DNA of 64,000 bases from Priestia megaterium (GCF_009497655.1 NZ_CP023317.1:1641501-1705500), one strand, 5' to 3'; counted from the first letter of the stretch, positions 33,471 through 42,473 are shown. Notes: a model not told the origin generated them from the sequence alone. Numbers and translations: made by a program.

Positions 33471-34514
33471 CTATAAAAGGTAAAAACTAAAGCCTATCGC
33501 AATGTAGGTACCAACAAGTAAAACACCTTCAAACCAGTTGGAATCACCATCGTTCACAACGGTCACCGTCATGAGAGCGGCAAGAATCATCGCAATCATT
33601 TCCGCTGTATTAAACACAAGAGGCAAGAAATCATACAAGTATGAGAACAGAACAAGTATAGGAGCAACAAACATGGCCGTTTGGACGGTTGAACCAATGG
33701 AGATCTCCACCATTACGTCCATTCTGTTATTATAGGCCATGGCAATTGCTGACACGTACTCTGCAGCACTTCCCACTATGGCCACAACAATAATTCCAAT
33801 AAAAACGTGACTCCAGCCTAAGGCATCACCTACTGGCTCAATGGTGCCAACAAGTTTCTCACTAATATAAGCTAGTACAATTGTGGCCAGTCCAAGCACA
33901 ACGATTGCTTTCTTTTTTCCCCATTCTGGTTCCTCTCCATTTTCTTCTGCGTTTCCGGTAAAAATCCCTTTATGTGTGACAAGTTTAAAAAGAAGAGCAA
34001 GCAGGTAAATGGTCAACATCACAATAGCAAAAGAAGTGGATAGAACCTGCATATCTTTATCATCCAAGCGTTTTGCAAAGATAAATGGCAATACAAAAGT
34101 TACGATAATAGCAAACATTAAGAGGGAGGTATTATGTCGTGTTTTAAACACACTAAATTTTTGCTTTTTAAATCGAATACCTCCAACGATCATGGATATT
34201 CCACTGGCAAAAAGAAGATTAACAAGAACTGCTCCCGTAATTGAGGAAATGACGATTGTATTTAATCCTTTACTTAATGCAAAAAATGAAATAATAATTT
34301 CCGCAGCGTTGCCAAACGTAGCATTCAGTAATCCGCCTGCTGTTGGACCTACTACAACGCTAAGGCTTTCAGTGGAACGTCTAATGTAATTAGCCAAACT
34401 AATTAATGTCACGCAATAAATAAAAAACATGAAAATATAATTCCAATTAAACATGCTGCCAATAATTGAAAGAGGTACACCAATAATCATAAAAATAAAA
34501 AAGACTTTATTCAT
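33471..34514 (-). CDS. Ca2+/H+ antiporter (CaCA superfamily, CAX/YfkE type)
   Basis: 347 residues, eleven helices. The two inverted alpha-repeats of the CaCA superfamily are clear: GGLLNATFGNAAEIIISFFAL in the first half and GSAAEYVSAIAMAYNNRMD in the second, each carrying the cation-coordinating Glu. An acidic loop (NAEENGEEPEWG) separates the halves. The protein exports Ca2+ in exchange for H+. B. subtilis YfkE (ChaA) is the nearest named relative I can recall. GGAGG is 5 nt before ATG 34514; ATG 34532 is in frame without good spacing. Monocistronic. Confidence 0.93.
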   Translation of the reverse strand: MNKVFFIFMIIGVPLSIIGSMFNWNYIFMFFIYCVTLISLANYIRRSTESLSVVVGPTAGGLLNATFGNAAEIIISFFALSKGLNTIVISSITGAVLVNLLFASGISMIVGGIRFKKQKFSVFKTRHNTSLLMFAIIVTFVLPFIFAKRLDDKDMQVLSTSFAIVMLTIYLLALLFKLVTHKGIFTGNAEENGEEPEWGKKKAIVVLGLATIVLAYISEKLVGTIEPVGDALGWSHVFIGIIVVAIVGSAAEYVSAIAMAYNNRMDVMVEISIGSTVQTAMFVAPILVLFSYLYDFLPLVFNTAEMIAMILAALMTVTVVNDGDSNWFEGVLLVGTYIAIGFSFYLL

Positions 34515-34822
34515 ATTTTCCTCCATGGTCATTATAGATCCTATAGCAAGAAGAGAAGCTCTATATTATCTTAGCGTTTTTATTAATATAACTCTTAAGA
34601 CTTTTGTTATTCACATGGAGAGTGCAACTAGCAATTAACTCGATGCATAGAAAGAGAACATACGTAATAGCTGCTACAAAAGGAGACTAAAGTTAAAAAA
34701 AGAAAAGAACCTTACAAGATAAAGCGCTATGAACTCCTCAGCATAAGCTTCAAAGTATACTGAATAGTCTTTTCTGAATAACTAATATGTATCTTTTATA
34801 TGTTCAAAAGATATGAATTTTT

Positions 34823-34845
34823 CAAACGTCTATAATTGACGTTTG
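34823..34845. promoter_or_regulatory. Inverted repeat upstream of the acyl-CoA ligase gene
   Basis: CAAACGTC (34823-34830), 7 nt, GACGTTTG (34838-34845): perfect 8-bp arms, followed by the palindrome CGTTAACG at 34846-34853. It sits about 110 bp before the ligase start in a 440-bp gap without other genes, and could bind a TetR/FadR-type fatty-acid regulator. This is an inference. Confidence 0.55.
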
Positions 34846-34955
34846 CGTTAACGTTAAGTTTGGGTAATGTAGTTTATAGAGTTAAAAATAATTAGAATGA
34901 AGCACCATTTAAATATGATTCAAACTGGTCATTATCATTAAAGGAGAGAGCTATC

Positions 34956-36452
34956 ATGTATACACTTGGAGAACTATTAGAACAAAGAGCTAAACAATCT
35001 GCTGAAAAAGAGGCTTTAATTTGGAGTACATCTTTCCATACATTTAAAGAATATAATGAACGTGTCAATCAGCTGGCTCATTACCTGTTAAGCCATAATG
35101 TTAAAAAAGGAGATCGAATTGCAATTCTATGTCAAAATAATCATCCGTTTCCTACCATTCTGCTAGCTGCATTAAGAATTGGAGCCGTAGCGGTTCCTAT
35201 TAGCTGGCAGCTGACGAAGTACGAAATTATCGATATTTTAGACAGTGCACAACCTAAAGTTATTTTCTACGACCAAAAATTTCATGAGGTTATTCCTTTT
35301 GATTCTGAAATATTAAATGACGTTATTACTTTACAAGTAGGAAGAGAAAATAGTGTGGAGACAGTTGAAGAATATAATGACATTTTTTCTGCGTATTCTA
35401 TACTAAACCCAAATATACAGGTCTCTCAAGATGACATTGCGATGCTTCTTTTTACTTCTGGAACAACTGGCAATGCAAAGGGCTGTATGATTGAGCATGG
35501 TCACGTGTATTCTTATATACAACCATCGAGTCAACGAATAGACTATGAAGAGGATGGTCGATTTCTTGCCTCGCATCCTTTTTATCATATGAGTTCTATT
35601 AACAATATTTTAAAATCTGTTTCCAACGGAATGGGGTTGTTTCTGTTGTCAGATCCTACACCAGAAATCATTTGGGAAACGATTGAAACTCATAAGATCA
35701 CTATGATGTTAGCGTTTCCCTCTACGTATATGCAGATGCTCGAAGTAGTGAAAAATGCAGGGCCAAAGAAATCTTCACTAAAGGTTGCTATTGCAGGAGG
35801 AGCAAAAGTTCCTGCTTATCTTATTAAGGAATATGATAAATTAGGCATTAGCATGATACAAGGGTATGGAAGTACAGAAGCATGGACAGTGAGTGTATGG
35901 ACACCGGATATGGGAAATGAAAAAATTGAATCGGCGGGTAAGCCTCTTTCCGGTGTAGAAGTGAAAATTATTGATCCCGAATCAGGAAAAGAAGTAAAAA
36001 CAGGAGAAGTTGGAGAAATTATTATAAAAAGTCCCTATTGCTTTAAAGGCTATTGGCATAATCAAGAGGCAACTGATAAAGTGCTTCGAGACGGCTGGTT
36101 CTATATGGGGGACGCTGGAAAGATAGATCAAGACGGCTTTTTATATATTATGGGACGCTATAAAGACGTTATTGTATATGGCGGCGATAATATCTATCCT
36201 GATCAGGTCGAAGAAATCATTGAGCAAATAGGCACGGTTATAGAAGCTGCTGTAGTAGGAGTAGAAGATCCTGTTTATGGAGAAAAACCTAGAGCTTATG
36301 TAGTAAAGGATCCTCATTCTTCTTTAACAAAAGAAGACATTCTAAATTATTGTAGTGATCGTCTAGCAAGTTACAAAGTTCCGGAAGTTTATTTTATTGA
36401 TCAACTCCCTAAAAATCAGCTCGGTAAAGTGTTAAAAAGAGAACTAAAATGA
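34956..36452 (+). CDS. Fatty-acyl-CoA synthetase-like AMP-binding ligase
   Basis: 498 residues, an ANL-superfamily adenylating enzyme. The P-loop is LLFTSGTTGNAKGCMIEH (about 164-181), the A5 motif GYGSTEAW, A7 FYMGDAGK, A8 GRYKDVIVYGGDNIYPDQVEE split by normal spacing, and the catalytic Lys near the C-terminus in LPKNQLGKVLKR. It should activate a carboxylic acid, probably a medium- or long-chain fatty acid, to its acyl-CoA via acyl-AMP. Chain-length preference cannot be read. GGAGAG is upstream of ATG 34956. Monocistronic with a GC-rich terminator. Confidence 0.9.
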   Translation: MYTLGELLEQRAKQSAEKEALIWSTSFHTFKEYNERVNQLAHYLLSHNVKKGDRIAILCQNNHPFPTILLAALRIGAVAVPISWQLTKYEIIDILDSAQPKVIFYDQKFHEVIPFDSEILNDVITLQVGRENSVETVEEYNDIFSAYSILNPNIQVSQDDIAMLLFTSGTTGNAKGCMIEHGHVYSYIQPSSQRIDYEEDGRFLASHPFYHMSSINNILKSVSNGMGLFLLSDPTPEIIWETIETHKITMMLAFPSTYMQMLEVVKNAGPKKSSLKVAIAGGAKVPAYLIKEYDKLGISMIQGYGSTEAWTVSVWTPDMGNEKIESAGKPLSGVEVKIIDPESGKEVKTGEVGEIIIKSPYCFKGYWHNQEATDKVLRDGWFYMGDAGKIDQDGFLYIMGRYKDVIVYGGDNIYPDQVEEIIEQIGTVIEAAVVGVEDPVYGEKPRAYVVKDPHSSLTKEDILNYCSDRLASYKVPEVYFIDQLPKNQLGKVLKRELK

Positions 36453-36460
36453 AGAGGGTT

Positions 36461-36492
36461 AAAAGCGCGGGCTGAATGCAGCCCGCGCTTTT
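36461..36492 (+). terminator. GC-rich terminator of the acyl-CoA ligase gene
   Basis: AAAAGCGCGGGCTG / CAGCCCGCGCTTTT, perfect 14-bp arms with loop AATG. Confidence 0.95.
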
Positions 36493-36531
36493 ATAATTTA
36501 ATAGAAGCGAAATCATTTTAACGCAAAAATG

Positions 36532-36753
36532 TTAAGTAGAAAGTTTCCTGATATCAGAGTAACAAATACAAAGTGTATTTTCATATTCAGATTCGTATCC
36601 TGTAAATACGAGATTTCTTTCTTTATTATCGTAATGAAATCCGAATTTCTTTAAATCATCTTTCAAGATATCTACACTAATTTTAATGGAAGAAGCAATA
36701 TCTTCATAAGAAGCACCATTATTTAGCTTTTGAACAATCTCACCTATTAACAA
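36532..36753 (-). CDS. Small HTH-like protein
   Basis: 73 residues. The N-terminal half (EIVQKLNNGASYEDIASSIK, then VDILKDDLKKFGF) looks like a homeodomain-type helix-turn-helix, and the second half (NKERNLVFTGY) like a short beta hairpin. Two cysteines (CIC) are near the end. TTG start 36753 is 7 nt after GGAGG. Possibly a DNA-binding protein; family unknown. Confidence 0.6.
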   Translation of the reverse strand: MLIGEIVQKLNNGASYEDIASSIKISVDILKDDLKKFGFHYDNKERNLVFTGYESEYENTLCICYSDIRKLST

Positions 36754-36885
36754 GTTACGACCTCCAGTAGCATATGTTTCTTCAGTAATAATTTATCCTA
36801 AATAGCTGCTTTTATGAAAGTTGTGCGGAAAGCCATTCTAGATTATTAAAATTTGCATTGAGTGCTTCGTTTGCTAATTAGTGAA

Positions 36886-37083
36886 TTAATTATGTTTTTT
36901 CTTTTTACAATAATCATTAAAACAATAAATGAAAAAAATACTCACAAAAAAACCAACGAAGAGACCAATGAGACTTTCTAATTGAAAATCTTTTTCCCCA
37001 ATTATTTGGCCGTAAACGATTCTGAATATCACACCAAAAAAAGAAAGAACAACAGCCGTTGTGGTAATACGTAAAAAGTTAAT
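36886..37083 (-). CDS. 65-residue two-helix membrane protein, apparent ATT start
   Basis: An open minus-strand frame with no ATG, GTG or TTG at useful spacing. AAAAAGGTG (37091-37099) is followed by 7 nt and ATT 37083. The translation is NFLRITTTAVVLSFFGVIFR for helix 1, a polar loop YGQIIGEKDF, and LIGLFVGFFVSIFFIY for helix 2, ending CKKKKHN. The hydrophobic pattern with a lysine-rich tail supports a real protein. A related 3' fragment lies at 42396-42473. No family recognised. Confidence 0.6.
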   Translation of the reverse strand: MNFLRITTTAVVLSFFGVIFRIVYGQIIGEKDFQLESLIGLFVGFFVSIFFIYCFNDYCKKKKHN

Positions 37084-37255
37084 AAAATCACACCTTTTTA
37101 CAAAGTGTATTCCCCTTTTTTAATACATTTAAAGTTAAGACTGATTATAGGAGGTTCTAAAGTGCAAGTGAGAATATCACTTAGAAAACACAATAAATAA
37201 TACAAATATGGAACTTTTATGAAATTAGTTCGTAAAAGATATAGGAGGCGATAAT

Positions 37256-37393
37256 ATGGATATATCAAGTGTTAATTGGGCGGACGTAGCTTTTCAAATC
37301 TTTTGGTTAATTTTAATGGTTTCTTTAGGTTTGTTTATTTATAAAGTCGTTCAAGTTAAAAAACAAAATAAACATTTTGGAAAGAATAGATGA
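37256..37393 (+). CDS. 45-residue single-helix membrane protein
   Basis: ATG 37256 after AGGAGGCG gives MDISSVNWADVAFQIFWLIL, a membrane helix and a basic tail (VKKQNKHFGKNR). Too short for most gene finders but with an ideal ribosome site. Next gene begins 53 bp downstream. No family recognised. Confidence 0.65.
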   Translation: MDISSVNWADVAFQIFWLILMVSLGLFIYKVVQVKKQNKHFGKNR

Positions 37394-37446
37394 TCCTTTT
37401 ATACATAAAGATGTGAATGGAGTATTCAAGCAAAAGAGGTGTTTTT

Positions 37447-37638
37447 TTGAGAAAATTGATAAAAAAATATTCATTTATTTGTACAGGATTCTTATTTGGT
37501 TATTTTCTTTTACTGATTTTAGGCTTAGATGTTTCTATTAGTATGTTTAAAGTGTTTATACCAGTAGCAGCTGTAGGACTGTTGCTTGGAGAAATTATAA
37601 ATATGACTTTTAATCATCATCAGACTAATATGAACTAA
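37447..37638 (+). CDS. 63-residue two-helix membrane protein
   Basis: The start is TTG 37447, 6-7 nt after AAAGAGGTG; the frame is open to ATG 37417 but without a site. The protein starts with a basic LRKLIKKY, has helices at about 9-25 and 33-50, and ends in a His/Asn-rich tail (NHHQTNMN). No family recognised. Part of a same-strand run with the 37256 and 37707 genes. Confidence 0.65.
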   Translation: MRKLIKKYSFICTGFLFGYFLLLILGLDVSISMFKVFIPVAAVGLLLGEIINMTFNHHQTNMN

Positions 37639-37706
37639 CATTATAATTCCGCTCAAAAATTACATAAAAACAAATAAAAGCATAAGACAAGAAAGGTAGA
37701 GTATAT

Positions 37707-37943
37707 ATGGCTTGTTGCAATCATTGCAATTACAAATGGAACGCTAAAAATGTATGGTTACTTGGGTTTTCTAAGAAAGGAAAGAAGTGTCCTAAATGCC
37801 ATACCAGACAATTTATCTCCATTAAAGGTGCTGGTCCTTTAATGGGGCTAGGTTATTTAAGTGGGATTGTTGCTATATCTCTTATTGGTTTATTTCCGTT
37901 TATCGTAAAGCTAACAGATAAAGAAGAGCACAGATGGAAGTAA
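37707..37943 (+). CDS. CXXC-20-CXXC small zinc-ribbon membrane protein (TIGR04104-like)
   Basis: 78 residues. Cys4-x2-Cys7, then exactly 20 residues, then Cys28-x2-Cys31: the CXXC-20-CXXC signature of a small Firmicutes family. One or two membrane helices follow (about 46-67), then a charged tail. The zinc ribbon would face the cytoplasm. Function unknown. GAAAGG is upstream of ATG 37707. A perfect terminator ends this small-gene run. Confidence 0.8.
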   Translation: MACCNHCNYKWNAKNVWLLGFSKKGKKCPKCHTRQFISIKGAGPLMGLGYLSGIVAISLIGLFPFIVKLTDKEEHRWK

Positions 37944-37946
37944 ATT

Positions 37947-37986
37947 AAAAAAGCAAAGAGAATATTAATATTCTCTTTGCTTTTTT
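37947..37986 (+). terminator. Terminator of the small-gene run
   Basis: AAAAAAGCAAAGAGAATATT pairs with its exact complement, ending TTTTTT. Confidence 0.93.
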
Positions 37987-38049
37987 CTTGGTTTTACATT
38001 CATAGAAGCCATATAGTAAATCAATTATAAAACACCTTTTTTTTACTAC

Positions 38050-40272
38050 TTAATTCTCTTTTTCTGATACCACTTCAGCTTTACCTGGCCAGAAAGCAAA
38101 TCTTCCTAAAACCGTAGTGATCGCAGGTACAAGGAATGGTCGCACAATAAATGTATCTAACAGAACACCTAAAGCCGTGATAATTCCGAACTGAACCAGA
38201 ACTTGAATAGGCAGTGTTGCTAGAACCGCGAATGTAGCAGCTAAAATAATTCCAGCTGATGTGATAACACCGCTTGTTTCACTTACGCCTTCTTTAATCG
38301 CTTGTTTTAACGGCATGTATTTCTTTTTCTGCCAGATGCTTGAGATCATAAAAATATTATAATCCTCACCAAGCGCCACTAAGAATACAAATGCGTATAA
38401 AGGAATCGCTCCTTGGATAGCATCTGCTCCCATGATATTGTGGATGATGAGCCAGCCTAAGCCTAAAGCTGCACTGTAAGAGAGGATAACGGTTCCCACT
38501 AAATAAAGCATAGCTACAATAGAACGCAAGTAAGCCACTAGCAGCAGCGATATAAAAATAATAATTAACGGGACAATAATACTGTTGTCTTTATCACTAA
38601 CAGTCATCGTGTCATATTGCGTCGCTGTTTGACCGCCAATCCATACTTTGGATTTTACTGAGGAAACTCCGGACTGTGACAGTGCCTTTTCGGCTGCATC
38701 TTTCAAGTCTGGAATAGCCTCCATAGCTGTTATACTATATGGATTTACATTAAACGTGACGTCATATACCTTTAAATCCTTATTACTTTTACCGCTTTGA
38801 GGTGCAGAAACGGTACTAATAAGATCGTTTTTCTTTAACTCTTTTTCTAGATTTACCGATTTTCCTTCTGTATCAATTACTACTTGTGCTGGTGCTAGTT
38901 CACCAGGAGAGTAAGCGTCAGAGATAATCGTAAATCCTTCACGAGAAGGCATATCTTCAGGGAAAGAAGACAATAAATCATACGTGTACTTGATTTGACT
39001 AGAGTATATGGATAAAGCTCCAAAAAAGACTAGACAAGCTACAATGATTGTCCATGGTTTAGTCGTAACCACATTACCGATCCAATTCCCGAAACGGTTT
39101 TTCTCTTTTCGGTCACGCACCGGTTTTCCTTTCTTTTTCGCCAATTCTTCTTCCATTTCGGGAGTGCGAGGAACAAAAGGATAAAAAGAACCTCTTCCCA
39201 TAACTGCAAGCAGGGCAGGAATAAGAGTTAAGCTCGCTAATCCCATAACCAGAATAGATAAACTAAACGGGATTGCAAAACGGTGGTAAGCCCCGTACTT
39301 TGCCACGATTAAAGCTAAAAGAGAGATGACAACCGTAAAGCCACTCATCGCTATAGCACCTGAAGCACCTTTAAAGGCGTTGATAAGTGCTTGTCTCTTA
39401 TCTTTTACTTTGCGAAGCTCATCGCGATAATGAGAAATTAAAAATAAACAATAGTCTGTTCCGGCTCCAAATAACAAGACCGTCATAATGGATATGGACT
39501 GTGAATCGACCGTAATCCATCCTTTATCTGCTAAAATACCGAGAATTGGACTCAGCACCCCATAGGCAAAACCTACACCGATCAAAGGAATAATCGCTAA
39601 AATTGGGGAACGATAAATTACAAGAAGTAAAATTAAGACTAATAAAACTGTCGCGATTAGTAAGGAAACGTCTGCTCCTTCAAATAGGCTGGTTGCATCT
39701 ACTTGAATTCCTACAGGTCCTGTAACGCGCGTGCTTAGCTTATCTTTTTCATCGATATCCGTCGCAAAAGAATCGTATGAAACATTCTCTTTTACTTGTT
39801 TTTTAATCGTATCTAGGTTTTTTTCTAGTACATCCGTTTCAACGTTTTCTTCAAAGAAAATAGGCTGTACAAGAGTTGTTCCGTCTTTCGAAACCATCTT
39901 TTGCAGAGCTGCTAACGGTAATTTATGCAAAGGCGGAGTAGACGTTTGTGCTTCTAATGGTTTCTTTTCTAAATCCGCCGCCATTTGCTGAATAGATTTT
40001 AGATCATCATTATTCAAACCTGATTCTTTGTGCCATGTAAGTAAGGCAGGAACCCCTGATGAATTAGGGAATTCTTTCTTTATAAGATTTTCAGCTTCTA
40101 CGGAAGGTGAATTCTCACTTAAGTTTGGTGCATTGTTTACTTCCGTCTTATTCACAGCAGGCCAAGCAATCGTGAGGACTACAGTTGCCAAAATCCATAC
40201 GGCAATAACAACCCATCGACTCACTTTCCCAGTCATAAATCGGCTGAATGTTGCTAAAGGTGATTCTTTCAT
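38050..40272 (-). CDS. MMPL/RND-superfamily exporter (YdfJ/YdgH-like)
   Basis: 740 residues with the MMPL layout: one N-terminal helix (about 18-38), a large extracytoplasmic domain, five to six helices with FGAGTDYCLFLISHYRDEL (residues about 265-283, the proton-relay D-Y pair), then a second domain and helices with VALGEDYNIFMISSIWQ. Both halves carry the GTDY/GEDY motif expected for proton-driven MMPL transporters, which export lipids, peptides or drugs. GAGGGAG precedes ATG 40272. It is divergent from a TetR gene, which very probably represses it through the 40323-40353 site. Confidence 0.92.
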   Translation of the reverse strand: MKESPLATFSRFMTGKVSRWVVIAVWILATVVLTIAWPAVNKTEVNNAPNLSENSPSVEAENLIKKEFPNSSGVPALLTWHKESGLNNDDLKSIQQMAADLEKKPLEAQTSTPPLHKLPLAALQKMVSKDGTTLVQPIFFEENVETDVLEKNLDTIKKQVKENVSYDSFATDIDEKDKLSTRVTGPVGIQVDATSLFEGADVSLLIATVLLVLILLLVIYRSPILAIIPLIGVGFAYGVLSPILGILADKGWITVDSQSISIMTVLLFGAGTDYCLFLISHYRDELRKVKDKRQALINAFKGASGAIAMSGFTVVISLLALIVAKYGAYHRFAIPFSLSILVMGLASLTLIPALLAVMGRGSFYPFVPRTPEMEEELAKKKGKPVRDRKEKNRFGNWIGNVVTTKPWTIIVACLVFFGALSIYSSQIKYTYDLLSSFPEDMPSREGFTIISDAYSPGELAPAQVVIDTEGKSVNLEKELKKNDLISTVSAPQSGKSNKDLKVYDVTFNVNPYSITAMEAIPDLKDAAEKALSQSGVSSVKSKVWIGGQTATQYDTMTVSDKDNSIIVPLIIIFISLLLVAYLRSIVAMLYLVGTVILSYSAALGLGWLIIHNIMGADAIQGAIPLYAFVFLVALGEDYNIFMISSIWQKKKYMPLKQAIKEGVSETSGVITSAGIILAATFAVLATLPIQVLVQFGIITALGVLLDTFIVRPFLVPAITTVLGRFAFWPGKAEVVSEKEN

Positions 40273-40322
40273 TAATTCTCCCTCATTTCCAAATCTGTTT
40301 GTTTCTATTACAATATATATAG

Positions 40323-40353
40323 AACCTTCAATAATTATATATACCAGAAGGTT
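40323..40353. promoter_or_regulatory. Probable TetR operator between MMPL exporter and regulator
   Basis: AACCTTC (40323-40329) and GAAGGTT (40347-40353), perfect arms separated by 17 nt, in the 136-bp divergent intergenic region. Each arm carries an AT-rich flank. Assignment to the adjacent TetR is inference from position. Confidence 0.65.
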
Positions 40354-40408
40354 AATTAATCAACTAGTTTAAATGTGGCAATTTCTTGAACTAGAAGGAG
40401 GCCCTCTT

Positions 40409-41029
40409 ATGAATACTGATAAGACACCAAAAAAAAAGCCTGGCAGACCCAAAATAACAACTGAAAATAATATAACAAGAGAGCAAATTTTAAAGACTGC
40501 TGCCCATTTATTTATGGCATATGGATATGAAAGAGTCTCAATGGAGCAAGTAGCTGAGGCTAGCGATGTGACTAAGGCTAGTGTTTACTACTACTTTAAA
40601 AATAAGGCCACTTTATTTACCGTTTCGGTATCAAGCATGTTCCAACGTATTACAAAACAGACAGAGAAATTATTACAAAATTCCAAAGGGCTGAAACATA
40701 GATTATACGAGGTAACATTGGATCACTTAAAGAGACCGCATATTGATTTTGAAACATTATTGCAGGAAGCTACTTCTTCGCTTACAGAAGATCATATTCA
40801 TGAAATTCGTGAAGCAGAGAAAGCCATACATCAGGCATTGGAGAACGTATTCAAACAAGCTGCAACCAACGGTGAAATTGTCGTAACAAGCCCTCGCTTG
40901 CTTGCGCATACATTTTCTATGGTCACAATGATTCGGAATAAAAAAGAATTAATAACTGAATTAGGAGGCCCTGAAAAAACGGCTCAGGCTCTAGTAGATC
41001 TTTTTTGGGTAGGGATTAGTCCTAATTGA
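40409..41029 (+). CDS. TetR/AcrR-family repressor
   Basis: 206 residues. The TetR helix-turn-helix spans about residues 22-68 (ILKTAAHLFMAYGYERVSM, EQVAEASDVTKASVYYYFKN). A basic leader (KTPKKKPGRPK) precedes it. The ligand domain is variable, as usual. AGAAGGAGG is directly upstream of ATG 40409; the open frame starts earlier at 40373 but overlaps the operator side. It is divergent from the MMPL exporter and probably represses both genes. Confidence 0.92.
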   Translation: MNTDKTPKKKPGRPKITTENNITREQILKTAAHLFMAYGYERVSMEQVAEASDVTKASVYYYFKNKATLFTVSVSSMFQRITKQTEKLLQNSKGLKHRLYEVTLDHLKRPHIDFETLLQEATSSLTEDHIHEIREAEKAIHQALENVFKQAATNGEIVVTSPRLLAHTFSMVTMIRNKKELITELGGPEKTAQALVDLFWVGISPN

Positions 41030-41060
41030 CCCGTTTTATTGCATGGTACAAAGAAGAAAT

Positions 41061-41107
41061 AAAGAACGGCTAAAAAATATTGATGAATATTTTTTAGCCG
41101 TTCTTTT
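41061..41107 (+). terminator. Terminator of the TetR gene
   Basis: AAAGAACGGCTAAAAAATATT pairs with AATATTTTTTAGCCGTTCTT; perfect arms of about 20 bp. Confidence 0.93.
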
Positions 41108-41334
41108 CATTGGTCGCAAGCACTTTGTAAAAAAAAGCCTGAAATAATAGCGATTACCTATTAACCATCCAACTTATAGAGATGTTGGCCCGAAGTTTTC
41201 ATTAATCATGTAAAAAAGCGACATTATATGATAAAAAACGTAAAAATTTAATAATTTGGTTTTTATTTGTATTTAAAGCAGTATTTTATAGAAGGTTAGT
41301 GTTAAAATAATGAAAATCCTATCTTTTAGGGTTG

Positions 41335-41381
41335 CCTTTAGCATATATGGTTATTCTATTGTAAACAAAACCTTTAGCATA
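41335..41381. repeat. Direct repeat CCTTTAGCATA upstream of the TerC gene
   Basis: Exact 11-mer copies at 41335-41345 and 41371-41381, 36 bp apart, about 30-70 bp before the TerC-family start. The spacing of about three and a half turns could suit a regulator. No yybP-ykoY manganese riboswitch is recognisable here. Confidence 0.5.
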
Positions 41382-41412
41382 GCAGCTTACATTTTGGAAA
41401 GGGGAGAAGCGG

Positions 41413-42186
41413 ATGGAATCTATTTGGCTCGAATACGTATGGGCATTATTGATTCTAATTGGATTAGAAGGATTATTATCAGCTGACAATGCTCTTGTAC
41501 TGGCAGTTATAGCCAAGCATTTACCCGAGGATCAGAAAAAAAGAGCGATTAATTACGGAATTCTGATGGCATTTATTTTTCGATTTGGAGCTCTTTTTGC
41601 CATTTCATTTATCGCCAACGTCTGGTGGATACAGGCCATAGGAGCCGTTTATCTCCTGTATCTAGGTTTGAAGCATGTCATTCAGGCGCGGTTTGGGAAA
41701 CATAATGAGAATATTCATGATGATGATGAGAAGGAGTCTGCTGGAAAGGGGTTCTGGCCAACAGTGGGGAAAATTGCGTTAGCTGACCTTGCTTTTGCCA
41801 TAGATTCTATTTTAGCTGCAGTGGCCATAGCTCTTGGGCTTCCGGATTCACAGTTTGGAGAAATCGGTGGGATGGATGGAGGACAGTTTGCAGTTGTAGT
41901 TCTTGGAGGAGTTGCAGGTCTTATCTTAATCAAGTTTGCAGCAACCTGGTTTGTAAAACTTCTCGAAAAGCGACCTGCCTTAGAAACGACAGCATATGCA
42001 ATTGTTGCCTGGGTCGGTGTGAAACTTGCGGTTATTACTTTTGCACATAAAGATATCGGGGTCTTAGATTCTCATTTCCCTCATAGCACTGCTTGGACAC
42101 TGATTTTCTATGGGGTATTAGTTGGTATCGCGCTATTGGGTTGGTTTGCACCGGGCAATAAGTCATCAGAAAAATCATCGGCTTAA
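41413..42186 (+). CDS. TerC-family membrane protein, likely Mn2+ exporter (YceF/YkoY type)
   Basis: 257 residues, seven to eight helices. The TerC hallmarks are GLEGLLSADNALVLAVI with Asp25-Asn26 in helix 1 and ADLAFAIDSILAA in the middle. B. subtilis relatives YceF (MeeF) and YkoY (MeeY) export manganese and support metalation of exported proteins; that role here is inferred from family. A His/Asp-rich loop (HNENIHDDDEKE) could bind metal. AAAGGGGAG is upstream of ATG 41413. Monocistronic, with direct repeats in the promoter region. Confidence 0.9.
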   Translation: MESIWLEYVWALLILIGLEGLLSADNALVLAVIAKHLPEDQKKRAINYGILMAFIFRFGALFAISFIANVWWIQAIGAVYLLYLGLKHVIQARFGKHNENIHDDDEKESAGKGFWPTVGKIALADLAFAIDSILAAVAIALGLPDSQFGEIGGMDGGQFAVVVLGGVAGLILIKFAATWFVKLLEKRPALETTAYAIVAWVGVKLAVITFAHKDIGVLDSHFPHSTAWTLIFYGVLVGIALLGWFAPGNKSSEKSSA

Positions 42187-42325
42187 AAGTAATCGAGCGT
42201 AATGCGCACCCTGAATTTACTAATTACCCTTACTCTTCCCGTCAAAATGGATCCCTATTTCAGCATTTGAAAGGATGTTTAGATTCTATACAAAAGTGAG
42301 TTTTGCTGTTTCAAGCCTAACGATC

Positions 42326-42358
42326 AAGTGCGTTAACCCAAGCAGGGTTAACGCACTT
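42326..42358 (+). terminator. Terminator downstream of the TerC gene
   Basis: AAGTGCGTTAACCC / GGGTTAACGCACTT perfect arms, followed by TT and AT-rich sequence. Confidence 0.92.
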
Positions 42359-42395
42359 TTTAATTGAAACGATTGTGAAAACGAACTTAGTTATT

Positions 42396-42473
42396 TTATT
42401 TATTATTTTTGTTCCCTTTACGATAATCAGTAAAGCAGGAAATCAAGAACCCCCAAAAAAATAAAACAATGAA
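42396..42473 (-). pseudogene. 3' remnant of a paralogue of the 37-kb small membrane gene
   Basis: The minus strand reads VLFFWGFLISCFTDYRKGNK then NNK and a stop, with a stop codon just upstream. The intact gene at 36886-37083 ends FVGFFVSIFFIYCFNDYCKK. Nucleotides also match over the stretch around TGATTATCGTAAA versus TGATTATTGTAAA. Only the last helix survives. The remaining 42187-42844 gap has a terminator and no other gene I can support. Confidence 0.6.

Noticed and set aside
41108-41412. yybP-ykoY manganese riboswitch ahead of the TerC gene
   Set aside because: The expected conserved GCCGAAGG-type core and paired helices are not visible; only a direct repeat was found.
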